IMG/VR virus record: IMGVR_UViG_3300034198_024421
Coordinates: 1 to 20,504 of that record
Direction: 5' to 3' (one strand)
DNA from: a virus
DNA: 20,504 nucleotides
In this document: positions 1-6,258 of the stretch, piece by piece
How the letters are laid out: each line of letters begins with the position of its first letter
Position numbering within the stretch: the first letter of the stretch is position 1
Made by a program: the position numbers and the translations under genes
The notes under the pieces: generated by a model
Databases searched by the model: none
What the model saw: only the letters and a program-made list of their open reading frames with translations
Told to the model about the DNA's origin: nothing

Positions 1-249
1 CACATCGGCCGCACTTAATTTGCCAATAATCCCGACCGCGCTCAGGTGGGCATTCCAGTACCCGGCAATCCGTTCGTGGTTCGGCAAGGCGTGGTCGTAA
101 TCCCTCCGACGATCCCCCGAAGTGTAGGCCAAGGCCTCCTCAAGCACCGAGGGAACGGATTCGGGGCACCGTTCGGGCAATTCGTCGACACGTTTTCCCA
201 ATATGTCGTCGGCATCGACATATTGGCCGACATCATTTTGCTGGGGCAT
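1..249 (-). CDS. DUF6378-like phage protein (3' end cut by window edge)
   Basis: An open minus-strand frame starts at ATG 249-247 and runs off the left edge (83 residues visible). The segment GDRRRDYDHALPNHERIAGYW followed by NAHLSA and a terminal SAADV resembles the core of the DUF6378 family (GDR..tYG.p..nf.rIA.lW.aYL....ad), small proteins common in phage early regions and of unknown function. The N-terminal part is acidic. It starts 4 bases after the stop of the 162-residue gene and has no clear ribosome site, so it is probably translated with the upstream genes. It is the last visible gene of the leftward early operon. The family assignment is from memory of the motif; the conserved C-terminal half is missing from the window. 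Confidence 0.75.
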   Translation of the reverse strand, partial: MPQQNDVGQYVDADDILGKRVDELPERCPESVPSVLEEALAYTSGDRRRDYDHALPNHERIAGYWNAHLSAVGIIGKLSAADV

Positions 250-253
250 GGGT

Positions 254-742
254 TTAAGCGGCAAGGGTGTCATGGAATTCTGCGGTGGGTAACGGTGCGG
301 GGAACCGGATGATGTTGCGGCCATCGTCCTCAAGGTCTTTGCCGGTGCGGGCTGAAACCATGCGCTCCCTCATGTGGCGCGGGGTACTGGTCCACCACAG
401 GTCGGCCGTGCCTAGCAAGCGGGTTCCGGGATCCACGGGAACCAGGCCGATGCGACGCCGGAATTGCCAGGCCTGCCAATGGGCCGAATCGGTCGAGACA
501 TAATCGCACAACAACTCAAAGTGCTGGCCGGAAAGGAACTCGATCAGCTCTTGCACGGATTGCACGGTGCCGTATCCGAGGGGCCGGTAGCGCCAATCCT
601 TGTTTTTTTCGTAATTCCACCGGCCCTCGTCAATCGTGGTGCCACTCACCGCGCCGATTTCGCGCAAGGTGACGTAGTCCTCAATGGCCAGCTCCAACAT
701 GGCCAGGGCCAAGGCCCGTGCAGGATTCTCGACCGGGGTCAT
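254..742 (-). CDS. hypothetical phage protein, 162 aa
   Basis: I do not recognise a family. The protein is soluble, with no signal peptide or membrane segment. It has a helical N-terminus (about residues 1-30), a W/Y-rich middle (WNYEKNKDWRYRPLGYG, about 43-59) and a second aromatic patch (DSAHWQAWQFRRRIG). A later stretch, LGTADLWWTSTPRHMRERM, is followed by a proline-rich tail. Its ATG (742-740) overlaps the TGA of the preceding 60-residue gene as ATGA (739-742), and the next gene starts 4 bases beyond its stop, so it sits inside a coupled gene string after the helicase. Its position suggests an accessory role in early phage metabolism, but that is inference only. Confidence 0.8.
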   Translation of the reverse strand: MTPVENPARALALAMLELAIEDYVTLREIGAVSGTTIDEGRWNYEKNKDWRYRPLGYGTVQSVQELIEFLSGQHFELLCDYVSTDSAHWQAWQFRRRIGLVPVDPGTRLLGTADLWWTSTPRHMRERMVSARTGKDLEDDGRNIIRFPAPLPTAEFHDTLAA

Positions 743-921
743 GGTTTGGGTGATCTTGGTTGTGTCGCATGGCCGTAGTCCGGACTGAGCGATGCGGACG
801 TGACCAACTCGCGCAGCAACGCAATCTCAATCCTCATGGCGTCGTGTTCGGCCTTGAGTTGGATCATTTTATCCAGCAGGCCGTTGACCTGCTCCTCGGT
901 ATAAATTTGTTTTTTTGTCAT
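739..921 (-). CDS. small coiled-coil phage protein, 60 aa
   Basis: A 60-residue protein with a predicted heptad-like helix from about residue 8 to 42 (EEQVNGLLDKMIQLKAEHD..IEIALLRELV) and a short polar, proline-containing tail. No family is recognised; the pattern fits a small coiled-coil dimeric protein. Upstream of its ATG is GGAG at about 9 bases, one of the few convincing ribosome sites here. It overlaps the 65-residue gene upstream (ATGA, 918-921) and the 162-residue gene downstream (ATGA, 739-742), which supports it as a real gene in the coupled early string. Confidence 0.72.
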   Translation of the reverse strand: MTKKQIYTEEQVNGLLDKMIQLKAEHDAMRIEIALLRELVTSASLSPDYGHATQPRSPKP

Positions 922-1115
922 GCGCCTTTTCTCCGGGGGTTAATCGATCCGAAACTGAATTGGGTCGAATCGCGCCATAAAGGGTCGCGCTTCCGTAAGA
1001 AGGCTTCGCAACGGGCACGCATGATGGCGGCATCGCCATGACTGATCTCGCCCCCGCTTTCGCTGATCTCAAAGCGGAGGTATTTGTTGTTCATTTTGGG
1101 ATTGGTTTCTTTCAT
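918..1115 (-). CDS. small hypothetical phage protein, 65 aa
   Basis: A 65-residue soluble basic protein that I do not recognise. Visible features are NKYLRFEISESGGEISHGDA and a following helix IMRARCEAFLRKRDPLWRDS. It starts at ATG 1115, overlapping the stop of the 87-residue gene as ATGA (1112-1115). An internal ATG (the M of MNNKYL, 1094) is an alternative start. Its own TGA overlaps the next start (918-921). Support comes from its place in an unbroken chain of 4-base overlaps rather than from homology. Confidence 0.65.
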   Translation of the reverse strand: MKETNPKMNNKYLRFEISESGGEISHGDAAIMRARCEAFLRKRDPLWRDSTQFSFGSINPRRKGA

Positions 1116-1375
1116 GAATCGCAGGCGGGTTGTGATGCGGATTGACTTTGTGAAGGTTGGAGGTCGACCTTAAGGAACTTCTCGGGCTCGCGCTCCCAGG
1201 CGGCAATAACGCGGGCACAATCCAGGCCAAAGGCCAGAAAGGTTCGGCTGAACATGGCCCCGTTCTCTGCCAAGACGCGGACATCCACGACCGGCACAAG
1301 GATGTTGTCGGGCTCGGCATGTGGTCGGGGATCCCCGATCAGGATGCGCGAAATGGTGAGAGGCTTTGCGGTCAT
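1112..1375 (-). CDS. hypothetical phage protein, 87 aa
   Basis: An 87-residue protein of unknown family directly behind the helicase. It is soluble. The N-terminal half reads like a short beta-rich domain (ISRILIGDPRPHAEPDNILVPVVDVRVLAENGAMFS) followed by a helix (ARVIAAWEREPEKFL) and a low-complexity S/Q tail. Its ATG overlaps the helicase TGA (ATGA, 1372-1375) with no Shine-Dalgarno sequence, so re-initiation by ribosomes finishing the helicase is likely. It overlaps the 65-residue gene in the same way at its end. Confidence 0.68.
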   Translation of the reverse strand: MTAKPLTISRILIGDPRPHAEPDNILVPVVDVRVLAENGAMFSRTFLAFGLDCARVIAAWEREPEKFLKVDLQPSQSQSASQPACDS

Positions 1376-2772
1376 GCGGCTTTTTTGTGGCCCGAATACC
1401 CCTTCTGATATTTCTCGGAGTTGTTGGAATACATCTCCTCGGTCTTGTCGCTGAATTTGGTATTCTCCCCCGAGAACATCAGCTCCAGCGGGCCGGTGGC
1501 GCCGTCGCGCTGCTTCTCAATCAAGATCGTGCAAGGCTCGACCGGTGCCTCCTTGTCACGGTGCATGAGGATGATGACATCGGCGTCCTGCTCAATAGTC
1601 CCGCTCTCGCGGAGGTCGCTGGCCTTCGGCAGGGATCGCTTGTCGGCGTCGCGGTTTAGCTGTGCCAGGGCCATGATCGGAATGTGCAGCTCCATGGCGA
1701 GCTGCTTCAGCCCTCCGGTGATGTCGCCGATCTCCAGGGCGCGATTCCCATCAGCCCGGCGGCTGGGGCAGCGCATGAGCTGAAGGTAGTCGATGACGAT
1801 GAAGTCGAGCTTGCCCTGGTACTTCATGCGGCGGGCCACCGAACGCAACTGGTGCAGGGTGATGGCGGGCGTGGTCTCCAGCCAGAGATTCCCCCCGGCA
1901 ATCTGCGCTCCGGCAGACCCAATCCGCTGGAGGTCCTGCCTGCTCATGAGCCCATCCTTGATCCGCTGGAGGGTGACTCCCGACTCACTGCAGATCATGC
2001 GGTTGGTCTGCTGGGTGCGGCTCATCTCCATGCTAAAGAACAGGCAATGAAATCCCTCCTTCACCGCGTGGGTGAGGATGTTGAGCGCAAGCGAACTCTT
2101 GCCAATGGCAGGCCGCGCACCCAGGACAATGAACTGGTCGGGCTTGAATCCGGTCAGCATCCGGTCCATGTCCTTGAATCCGGTGGGGATGCAACCGGGC
2201 TGCACGGCCTTGCCTCGGTTCTTATACATGGTTTCGATCTGCTCCAGCGACTCGTCCACGCACTTGCTGATGTGGGCAAGGTTGTCGCCCTGTTTCTTGT
2301 AGACATCGCGAATGCCAAGGAACTCGCTCTCGGCCATGCCGATCAGCTCCTGGGGATTCCCCCGGTCGTCATAGCTGAGGCACTGAGCACGGATGGTGTC
2401 GCAGGATTTCACCAGGCGCATGAGGACGGCCTTGCGCTGGACTTCGTTCATGTGCTCGGTGAAGAGGAACGTCGTGGAGGCAAACACCGCGATGTTGGCC
2501 ACGGCCGCCGCCCCTCCGGCCGCATCGAGGAGCTGCTTGTCGGTCAGGTGCTGGGTGATCGAAATCATGTCGCACCCTTGGCGGTTGGCATGGCGGTCGA
2601 GGATCGCCTCGCAGATCACGAGGTGACCCCCGCCACGGAAGGCCTCGGCTAAGGCCATGCCAACCCCCTCAAGGACGGGGCCAACGAAGTTCGCCGGATC
2701 CTGCATCATGCAGGAAAGGACGACCTTCTCCGATTCAGGGGAAGCGTTGGGAAGAGAGAACAGGTTGCTCAT
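1372..2772 (-). CDS. dnaB: replicative DNA helicase, DnaB family
   Basis: A 466-residue hexameric 5'-3' replicative helicase that unwinds the phage fork. The N-terminal primase-interacting helical domain covers about residues 8-125, then a linker and the RecA-like ATPase core. Walker A is GARPAIGKSS (218-227), followed by the SMEM segment (247-250), Walker B FIVIDYLQLM (324-333), the ALAQLNR sensor segment (368-374), SGTIEQDADVI (390-400) and the KQRDGATG loop (420-427) typical of DnaB. Length and motif order match full-length DnaB, and no intein is present. AGGAGG lies 4 bases before the ATG, and the start overlaps the stop of the DUF1376 gene (ATGA, 2769-2772). This pairing with the initiator-like gene is the classical phage replication module. 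A phage-encoded DnaB suggests that host helicase loading is bypassed or captured. Confidence 0.96.
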   Translation of the reverse strand: MSNLFSLPNASPESEKVVLSCMMQDPANFVGPVLEGVGMALAEAFRGGGHLVICEAILDRHANRQGCDMISITQHLTDKQLLDAAGGAAAVANIAVFASTTFLFTEHMNEVQRKAVLMRLVKSCDTIRAQCLSYDDRGNPQELIGMAESEFLGIRDVYKKQGDNLAHISKCVDESLEQIETMYKNRGKAVQPGCIPTGFKDMDRMLTGFKPDQFIVLGARPAIGKSSLALNILTHAVKEGFHCLFFSMEMSRTQQTNRMICSESGVTLQRIKDGLMSRQDLQRIGSAGAQIAGGNLWLETTPAITLHQLRSVARRMKYQGKLDFIVIDYLQLMRCPSRRADGNRALEIGDITGGLKQLAMELHIPIMALAQLNRDADKRSLPKASDLRESGTIEQDADVIILMHRDKEAPVEPCTILIEKQRDGATGPLELMFSGENTKFSDKTEEMYSNNSEKYQKGYSGHKKAA

Positions 2773-3713
2773 GCGGCCTCCTGGGCGATGGTGGGGTTGC
2801 GGTGAATATCGGCCTTAATCTCCGCAGTCAGCGCGGCCTGTTCGCGGATCTCGGCCTGCACGCTGGCCGGAAGGAAGCGGAAGGAGCTGGGGAAATTCCC
2901 GCTCTGCATTCCGTCCGGATAGTTCTCCGAATGCAGGTCGACCAGGATCTCGCGCCACTGAGTTGGAGCCACTACCTCATCGGGGGCCTTTTCTTTTTTT
3001 CCAAAAGATGACCCTTTTTTTTTTGCGATCTCGGTCGCCCGCTGGATCTCGCCGTGCCAGTTATTCAGCAGGGTGGCAAGGTCTCGGCGGCGGTACTCGG
3101 CCACCTCGCCGCCTTGGGCAAAATACCACTCCAGCAGCAACCAATCCCCCTCGGAGGTGGATTCAACGGCCGCCTTATTTTTTTTCCATGCGCGGTCTTG
3201 GGAGGAATCAAGGACAGTCGAGGGACGCATCCGGAAAAGCATCTTTGCCCGGTGGAGGGCAAGATTGTCATCGATGAGGTCGATGGATGTGTCCCCCGTG
3301 GGGACTATAGGGGTATCTGATAGCTGATTACTGATTATTGATATCGGCGCAGTTGCTTCGGTGTTGGTTTGCTTGTGTTTAGCATTTGCTTTCCGTTGCT
3401 TTGCTTTTGGCCTGCCGCCAGATTTGCCAGAGGTGGATCTTTTCTCGCAAAGTGCGGTGTATGCGGTGATCTCTGCGTGTGCTCGGGCATTAATCCACCC
3501 CTCGGGCGTGGGCTCAAAGTATTCGTTGAGGATATCCTCGACGACATTTGCTTCCATTTGGATTTTCCGTGAAAGCAAAAGGTTATCATTTGGTAATGGG
3601 GTCTCCTCGGTGTAGTAGAGGTCGAGCAGGCGCCGGTAGCACAAGTCCTCGTCATTGCTGAGGTGCCGGGTGCTGACCATGTAGTCGTTGATAAAGAATC
3701 GGTAGAAGTGCAT
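2769..3713 (-). CDS. DUF1376 (YdaU-like) phage replication-initiation-type protein
   Basis: Start chosen at ATG 3713 because the conserved domain begins right there (MHFYRFFINDYMVSTRHLS); 314 residues. Residues 1 to about 95 are DUF1376: YRFFINDY, LSNDEDLCYRRLLDLYY, PLPND and a GW-INARAHAE end. This family stands in place of replication initiators next to helicases or loaders in many phages. A basic linker with GKSGGRPKAKQRK (about 101-120) may contact DNA. The C-terminal half has an aromatic helical segment (GDWLLLEWYFAQGGEV..RRRDLATLLNNWHGEIQRA). It lies immediately upstream of dnaB with an ATGA overlap, which supports a role in origin melting or helicase recruitment (inferred). A run of ten A residues in the coding strand (3015-3024) encodes KKK. 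Confidence 0.85.
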   Translation of the reverse strand: MHFYRFFINDYMVSTRHLSNDEDLCYRRLLDLYYTEETPLPNDNLLLSRKIQMEANVVEDILNEYFEPTPEGWINARAHAEITAYTALCEKRSTSGKSGGRPKAKQRKANAKHKQTNTEATAPISIISNQLSDTPIVPTGDTSIDLIDDNLALHRAKMLFRMRPSTVLDSSQDRAWKKNKAAVESTSEGDWLLLEWYFAQGGEVAEYRRRDLATLLNNWHGEIQRATEIAKKKGSSFGKKEKAPDEVVAPTQWREILVDLHSENYPDGMQSGNFPSSFRFLPASVQAEIREQAALTAEIKADIHRNPTIAQEAA

Positions 3714-3724
3714 GGCGGGTGTGA

Positions 3725-4303
3725 TTAGATGCGGCCCTTTGCCCGTGGTCGCTCGGTGCAGCTCCAGAACTTGGGGATCTCGGCCTTGATGCACCCGCTC
3801 ATGACCATGCCACGGCACCAGGCGTTATTATCGGCCACCCTGACCCGCATGGTCTCGGGATTGCCCGGCTGCCGTGCCAGGACAAGGCGGGGATTAACCA
3901 CATGGGCGCTCAAAACGATGAGGGTGTCCTGCTGGGCGATCCGAGACTCTAGCTTCGCTAGGCCTCCGGCCGTGAGACGGACGAACCCTGCCTCGCGGAT
4001 GTAATCCTTCCCTGCATCGAGGATCCCCTTCCTAAGCCAGGTCACATCCTCATAACCGATGCCAAGGCGCTCGGCCGCAGATTCCTCGGAGTATGTAATC
4101 CCTGCCCCGACGGCGTCCTTGATTTTTTTTGCCATTTGACCCGCTTCTTTTTCAGTAATCGCGGAAGAGGTGGTTGGAGTGACGGCAGTCGTGGGCGAAT
4201 CGCTCAGGACGGCCGTGGCGGGGTTTTTTTTTGCAAACAGGGTGGTGATCGCACTAAAGGCGCCCCCCTCTTTTTTTGGCGGTGTTTTTTGTTCTGTGCT
4301 CAT
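3725..4303 (-). CDS. hypothetical phage protein with possible HTH, 192 aa
   Basis: Start chosen at ATG 4303 (MSTEQKTPPKK); the open frame continues upstream but that part reads as arginine/proline-rich noise. The N-terminal 60 residues are disordered, lysine- and threonine-rich. Residues about 70-100 (GITYSEESAAERLGIGYEDV and on) look like a helix-turn-helix or excisionase-type fold. The C-terminus (about 137-175, NPRLVLARQ..VRVADNNAWCRGMVM) is a beta-rich segment seen, to my recollection, in other phage early proteins of unknown function. It ends 11 bases before the DUF1376 gene, so it is probably co-transcribed with the replication genes. No function is assigned. Confidence 0.75.
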   Translation of the reverse strand: MSTEQKTPPKKEGGAFSAITTLFAKKNPATAVLSDSPTTAVTPTTSSAITEKEAGQMAKKIKDAVGAGITYSEESAAERLGIGYEDVTWLRKGILDAGKDYIREAGFVRLTAGGLAKLESRIAQQDTLIVLSAHVVNPRLVLARQPGNPETMRVRVADNNAWCRGMVMSGCIKAEIPKFWSCTERPRAKGRI

Positions 4304-4367
4304 GGTGTCGTGATGTGGTTGGTTGAATTGAAAGCGATCGATTAAAATAAAATTTCTATGTGACCAA

Positions 4368-5195
4368 TCAGTCGGGGTTTTCGGCCACCGGCTTCGCCGC
4401 AGACCCCCTCCCCCCCTCCTTGGCGGCCGCGGCGTTGGCCTTCGATGTCGGGGACTTTCTGGAGGATTTGGTGGGCGACTTTGTATCCGGAGTTGTAGCC
4501 GGATCCGCCTTATCAGTGTAGAATAGCGGAAAGATTGCTGATAACGGATCAGCACCCGAGGTCTGTATGTTAATTTTGTCCTGGTCGATTTGACATACAG
4601 AGACACCCAGCCGCACCGGATCCACATCGGGCAGCGCCGCTATTGGCTGAGTATTCTCGCCGCCCAGATTGATTGCAGACGCCGTTTCGGGTTCCCACTC
4701 GGCATCGATCACCGGCAACTCATCGAGCATCCGCTCCAGACCGGCTGCAACCTGACTCTGCTCAATCTTCTCAACTCGCGCCGTGACACCGCCGGTCAAC
4801 ACTTGACCTTTATCGATCAGAATACCTACAGCCATCGAAAGCTCACCTGGCTTGATGTTGCCATCAGCAATGATCTCCTCCAATCGCTCCACTCCCATAG
4901 CGGCCACCTTCAAAGCACGAGCACCGAGATCCTTTCTATGTGTGTCAATAGACTGACCCTCACGGATCATGACCGCCTCAATCGTCCGATGGTGCAGGCC
5001 GGTGAGTCGTTTGATCTCCCGAATACCTGTTCCCTGACCGAGAAGCTGAACCGTGATTCGGTAAAGATCCGGGCGTTGAGATATTAACCGATCACCAGTA
5101 GAAGCTCCCGTGAAGACAGGACTGCCTACCTTTTCCAACGCCAACTCCTCCTCAGAAAAAAGAGAAGGGGGCTCATTTGAATCCTTGGAATTCAT
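4368..5195 (-). CDS. HTH-domain phage protein, 275 aa
   Basis: Soluble protein in three parts: an acidic N-terminus (1-40), a helix-turn-helix (about 43-80: YRITVQLLGQGTGIREIKRL, then GLHHRTIEAV) followed by a long helical region (85-148, ALKVAAMGVERLEEI.. LIDKGQVLTGGVTARVEKIE), and a disordered S/T/K/A-rich tail (from about 228). The HTH plus helical LIDKGQVLTG arrangement recalls small DNA-binding phage proteins, including small-terminase-like ones, but its place in the early block fits an early regulator or replication factor better. It is separated from its neighbours by 64 and 76 bases, unlike the overlapped genes around it, so it may have its own promoter. The AT-rich gap just after it precedes the 192-residue gene. 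Confidence 0.75.
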   Translation of the reverse strand: MNSKDSNEPPSLFSEEELALEKVGSPVFTGASTGDRLISQRPDLYRITVQLLGQGTGIREIKRLTGLHHRTIEAVMIREGQSIDTHRKDLGARALKVAAMGVERLEEIIADGNIKPGELSMAVGILIDKGQVLTGGVTARVEKIEQSQVAAGLERMLDELPVIDAEWEPETASAINLGGENTQPIAALPDVDPVRLGVSVCQIDQDKINIQTSGADPLSAIFPLFYTDKADPATTPDTKSPTKSSRKSPTSKANAAAAKEGGRGSAAKPVAENPD

Positions 5196-5271
5196 TACAT
5201 TCTGGCCCGATAGATACCTATCAAAAAAAAGAAAAGGGACGCATACAGGGCGAGCTGAACGACGTCATGAA

Positions 5272-5463
5272 TCATGCCATGCGCTCCTCAATAAATTTCT
5301 GGATCGAAGACTCAGGAAATCGAATATCCTGCTCCAGCCTAAGCACCCGCCCGAACTTACCGGCCTTGACGTATTTGAGCACCGTGTTCTTGTGAATTCC
5401 TAACCGAACCGAAACATCCTTGGTGCTAAAAAACCGCTCATAATTAACCTTTGATGCACTCAT
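5272..5463 (-). CDS. excisionase-like HTH (MerR-type, HTH_17) protein, 63 aa
   Basis: A 63-residue protein that is almost entirely one winged HTH of the excisionase/MerR type: FFSTKDVSVRLGIHKNTVLK (about 11-30) is the HTH, followed by the wing GKFGRVLRLEQDIRFPESSI and a final helix KFIEERMA. The typical family pattern is S-T-K-D-V-A-x-x-L-G-V, then a T-V-x-x-Y segment, then R-x-P-x-S-x-I. In a phage carrying a tyrosine integrase this is a good candidate recombination directionality factor (Xis), although the same fold also serves as a transcription regulator. It overlaps the 37-residue gene upstream by ATGA (5460-5463), so it is translationally tied to the leftward early operon. That matches the need for Xis at induction. 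Confidence 0.85.
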   Translation of the reverse strand: MSASKVNYERFFSTKDVSVRLGIHKNTVLKYVKAGKFGRVLRLEQDIRFPESSIQKFIEERMA

Positions 5464-5573
5464 TGATCAGCTCCTGGGTAGACCGTGGATTGAATGCGCA
5501 GCCGGTCAGCAACCGCGGCCTCATAGCCGGTGACCCACTTGTACCAGGAATAAAAACGCTTCATCAGCTTCAT
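5460..5573 (-). CDS. 37-residue phage microprotein
   Basis: A very short gene (start ATG 5573, TGA 5460-5462) with product beginning MKLMKRFYSWYKWVTGYEAA. It is basic and aromatic at the N-terminus, with a helical middle (GYEAAVADRLRIQ). Evidence that it is real: it exactly fills the space between two neighbours with ATGA overlaps at both ends (5570-5573 with the 80-residue gene, 5460-5463 with the excisionase-like gene). No family is recognised. It may act as a small binding protein, or it may exist mainly to carry ribosomes from one gene to the next. Confidence 0.7.
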   Translation of the reverse strand: MKLMKRFYSWYKWVTGYEAAVADRLRIQSTVYPGADQ

Positions 5574-5812
5574 AGAACGGACGATGTGATCGACTGCCCG
5601 GTCCGCATCCAGCGATGGCACCCGCGCCATATCGCCTGAGCCGCTTCCGGGTCTTCGGTAAATGCCCTCATCTCCCCGTTGAGACGTACCTCATAAAAAA
5701 AAGAAACGGCCGCGCCATGGATCGCCTTGAGGAATTCCCCAGGGATCACCTTGCGAAGCGTCAAAAGGTTTCGCCCCTGCTTGATCTCGACCTCAATGAT
5801 CTCGCGGTTCAT
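5570..5812 (-). CDS. hypothetical phage protein, 80 aa
   Basis: Start chosen at ATG 5812 (MNREIIEVEI), which lies one base past the stop of the membrane-peptide gene; upstream extension in frame has no coding look. The product is a small mixed alpha/beta protein: strand-rich REIIEVEIKQGRNLLTLRKV, helix GEFLKAIHGA, strand SFFYEVRLNGEMRAF, then helix DPEAAQAIWRGCHRWMRTG. No family is recognised. It is coupled to the 37-residue gene by ATGA (5570-5573). Probably an early accessory protein. Confidence 0.7.
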   Translation of the reverse strand: MNREIIEVEIKQGRNLLTLRKVIPGEFLKAIHGAAVSFFYEVRLNGEMRAFTEDPEAAQAIWRGCHRWMRTGQSITSSVL

Positions 5813-5813
5813 A

Positions 5814-5984
5814 TCAGCGAAGGGCAAGGCGATAGCCGGGACGACGGCGGGCTGGCAGCATCCGATCCAGTGACGTATTGCGGTGGCGAATGAATGCCAT
5901 GGCCGCAATCGCTAAAAGCTCAGCCGCCTCACGACGGCAGATTGCAAGAGTTCCAACAATGATTCCAAGTGCCAGGATGATCAT
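5814..5984 (-). CDS. small single-span membrane protein, 56 aa
   Basis: Starts at ATG 5984, overlapping the RHH gene stop as ATGA (5981-5984), and stops at TGA 5814-5816, one base before the next start. The N-terminus MIILALGIIVGTLAI is a short hydrophobic helix, followed by a charged stretch RREAAELLAIAAMAFIRHR and an arginine-rich tail. It would sit in the inner membrane with a basic cytoplasmic tail. A small membrane protein in an early operon could act in superinfection exclusion or host-envelope modulation (inference), or simply be a phage orphan. No family is recognised. Confidence 0.62.
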   Translation of the reverse strand: MIILALGIIVGTLAICRREAAELLAIAAMAFIRHRNTSLDRMLPARRRPGYRLALR

Positions 5985-6166
5985 TTTGATTCTTTGTTTT
6001 CGTGTTGTAGTTCGGTTGTGCCACATTCCGACACCAAATAATTGCGAATAGCAATTCGTGCCAGGTCCGATGGTTTGAGCCAATTCTTCTTGGCCGCTGC
6101 AGCAAGTCTGGACTTGAGTTCTTCGGGCAAGCGAAGCGTTAGGGTGGTATCGAGTTCGTCTGTCAT
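5981..6166 (-). CDS. ribbon-helix-helix (CopG/Arc-type) DNA-binding protein, 61 aa
   Basis: Start chosen at ATG 6166 (MTDELDTTLTLRLPEELKSR), which puts the DNA-binding strand at the usual distance from the N-terminus. The strand TTLTLRLP (7-14) plus helices EELKSRLAAAAKKN and KPSDLARIAIRNYLVSE is a textbook ribbon-helix-helix fold. Such proteins bind short palindromes as dimers and act as phage repressors or antitoxin-like regulators. It is the first gene of the leftward operon, directly beside the divergent control region and opposite another RHH gene. Repeats with TGTG-S-CACA cores lie just upstream of its start and again inside its own 3' end (6017-6025). Likely role: autoregulating switch protein. 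Confidence 0.85.
   Translation of the reverse strand: MTDELDTTLTLRLPEELKSRLAAAAKKNWLKPSDLARIAIRNYLVSECGTTELQHENKESK
5996..6026 (+). repeat. composite repeat, copy 1 (GTTTT..GTTGTAGTT..TGTGCCACA)
   Basis: This copy reads GTTTT, three bases, GTTGTAGTT (6004-6012), four bases, then the palindromic core TGTGCCACA (6017-6025). The second copy is at 6167-6196, with the same blocks in the same order and spacing within one base. This copy lies within the last codons of the minus-strand RHH gene and about 12 bases upstream of the membrane-peptide start. The two copies flank the RHH gene as direct repeats. Confidence 0.7.
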
Positions 6167-6196
6167 GTTTTGAGTTGTAGTTGATATGTGGCACAA
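6167..6196 (+). repeat. composite repeat, copy 2 (GTTTT..GTTGTAGTT..TGTGGCACA)
   Basis: Direct counterpart of 5996-6026: GTTTT (6167-6171), GTTGTAGTT (6174-6182), then core TGTGGCACA (6187-6195). Because the core TGTG-S-CACA is self-complementary, it reads the same on both strands. This copy abuts the minus-strand RHH start codon, so a protein bound here would block that gene's leader. Confidence 0.72.
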
Positions 6197-6258
6197 GTCA
6201 AACACAAATAAGCAATTTGACTATGGCAATTATGATTTCATTGTGCCACATTGGGATT
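6167..6258. promoter_or_regulatory. divergent control region with candidate RHH operators
   Basis: AT-rich segment between two oppositely oriented RHH genes. It holds two copies of the near-palindrome TGTG-S-CACA (6187-6195 and 6242-6250). Between them is an inverted pair of TTTGAC hexamers (plus 6216-6221; minus 6202-6197) that could be two diverging -35 elements. TATGAT at 6231-6236 is a possible -10 for the rightward gene; no equally good -10 is seen leftward. If GTG 6259 is the true rightward start, the 6242 box lies in its leader. This layout resembles a lysis/lysogeny switch; the operators and promoters are inferred. Confidence 0.6.

Noticed and set aside
42-312. Short plus- and minus-strand frames at the left edge
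   Set aside because: They are alternative frames over the truncated DUF6378-like gene, which has a recognisable conserved motif.
1684-2652. 322-residue plus-strand open frame
   Set aside because: Lies wholly antisense to dnaB, whose motifs are complete; the composition is a reverse-frame shadow.
4304-4627. 108-residue N-terminal extension of the 192-residue gene
   Set aside because: Arg/Pro/Ser-rich reading over the end of the HTH gene and the AT-rich gap; the ATG at 4303 gives a normal protein.
5196-5271. Hairpin next to an A/T run as terminator
   Set aside because: GATAG..CTATC is only 5 bp, and in the direction of transcription (minus) the T run comes before the hairpin.
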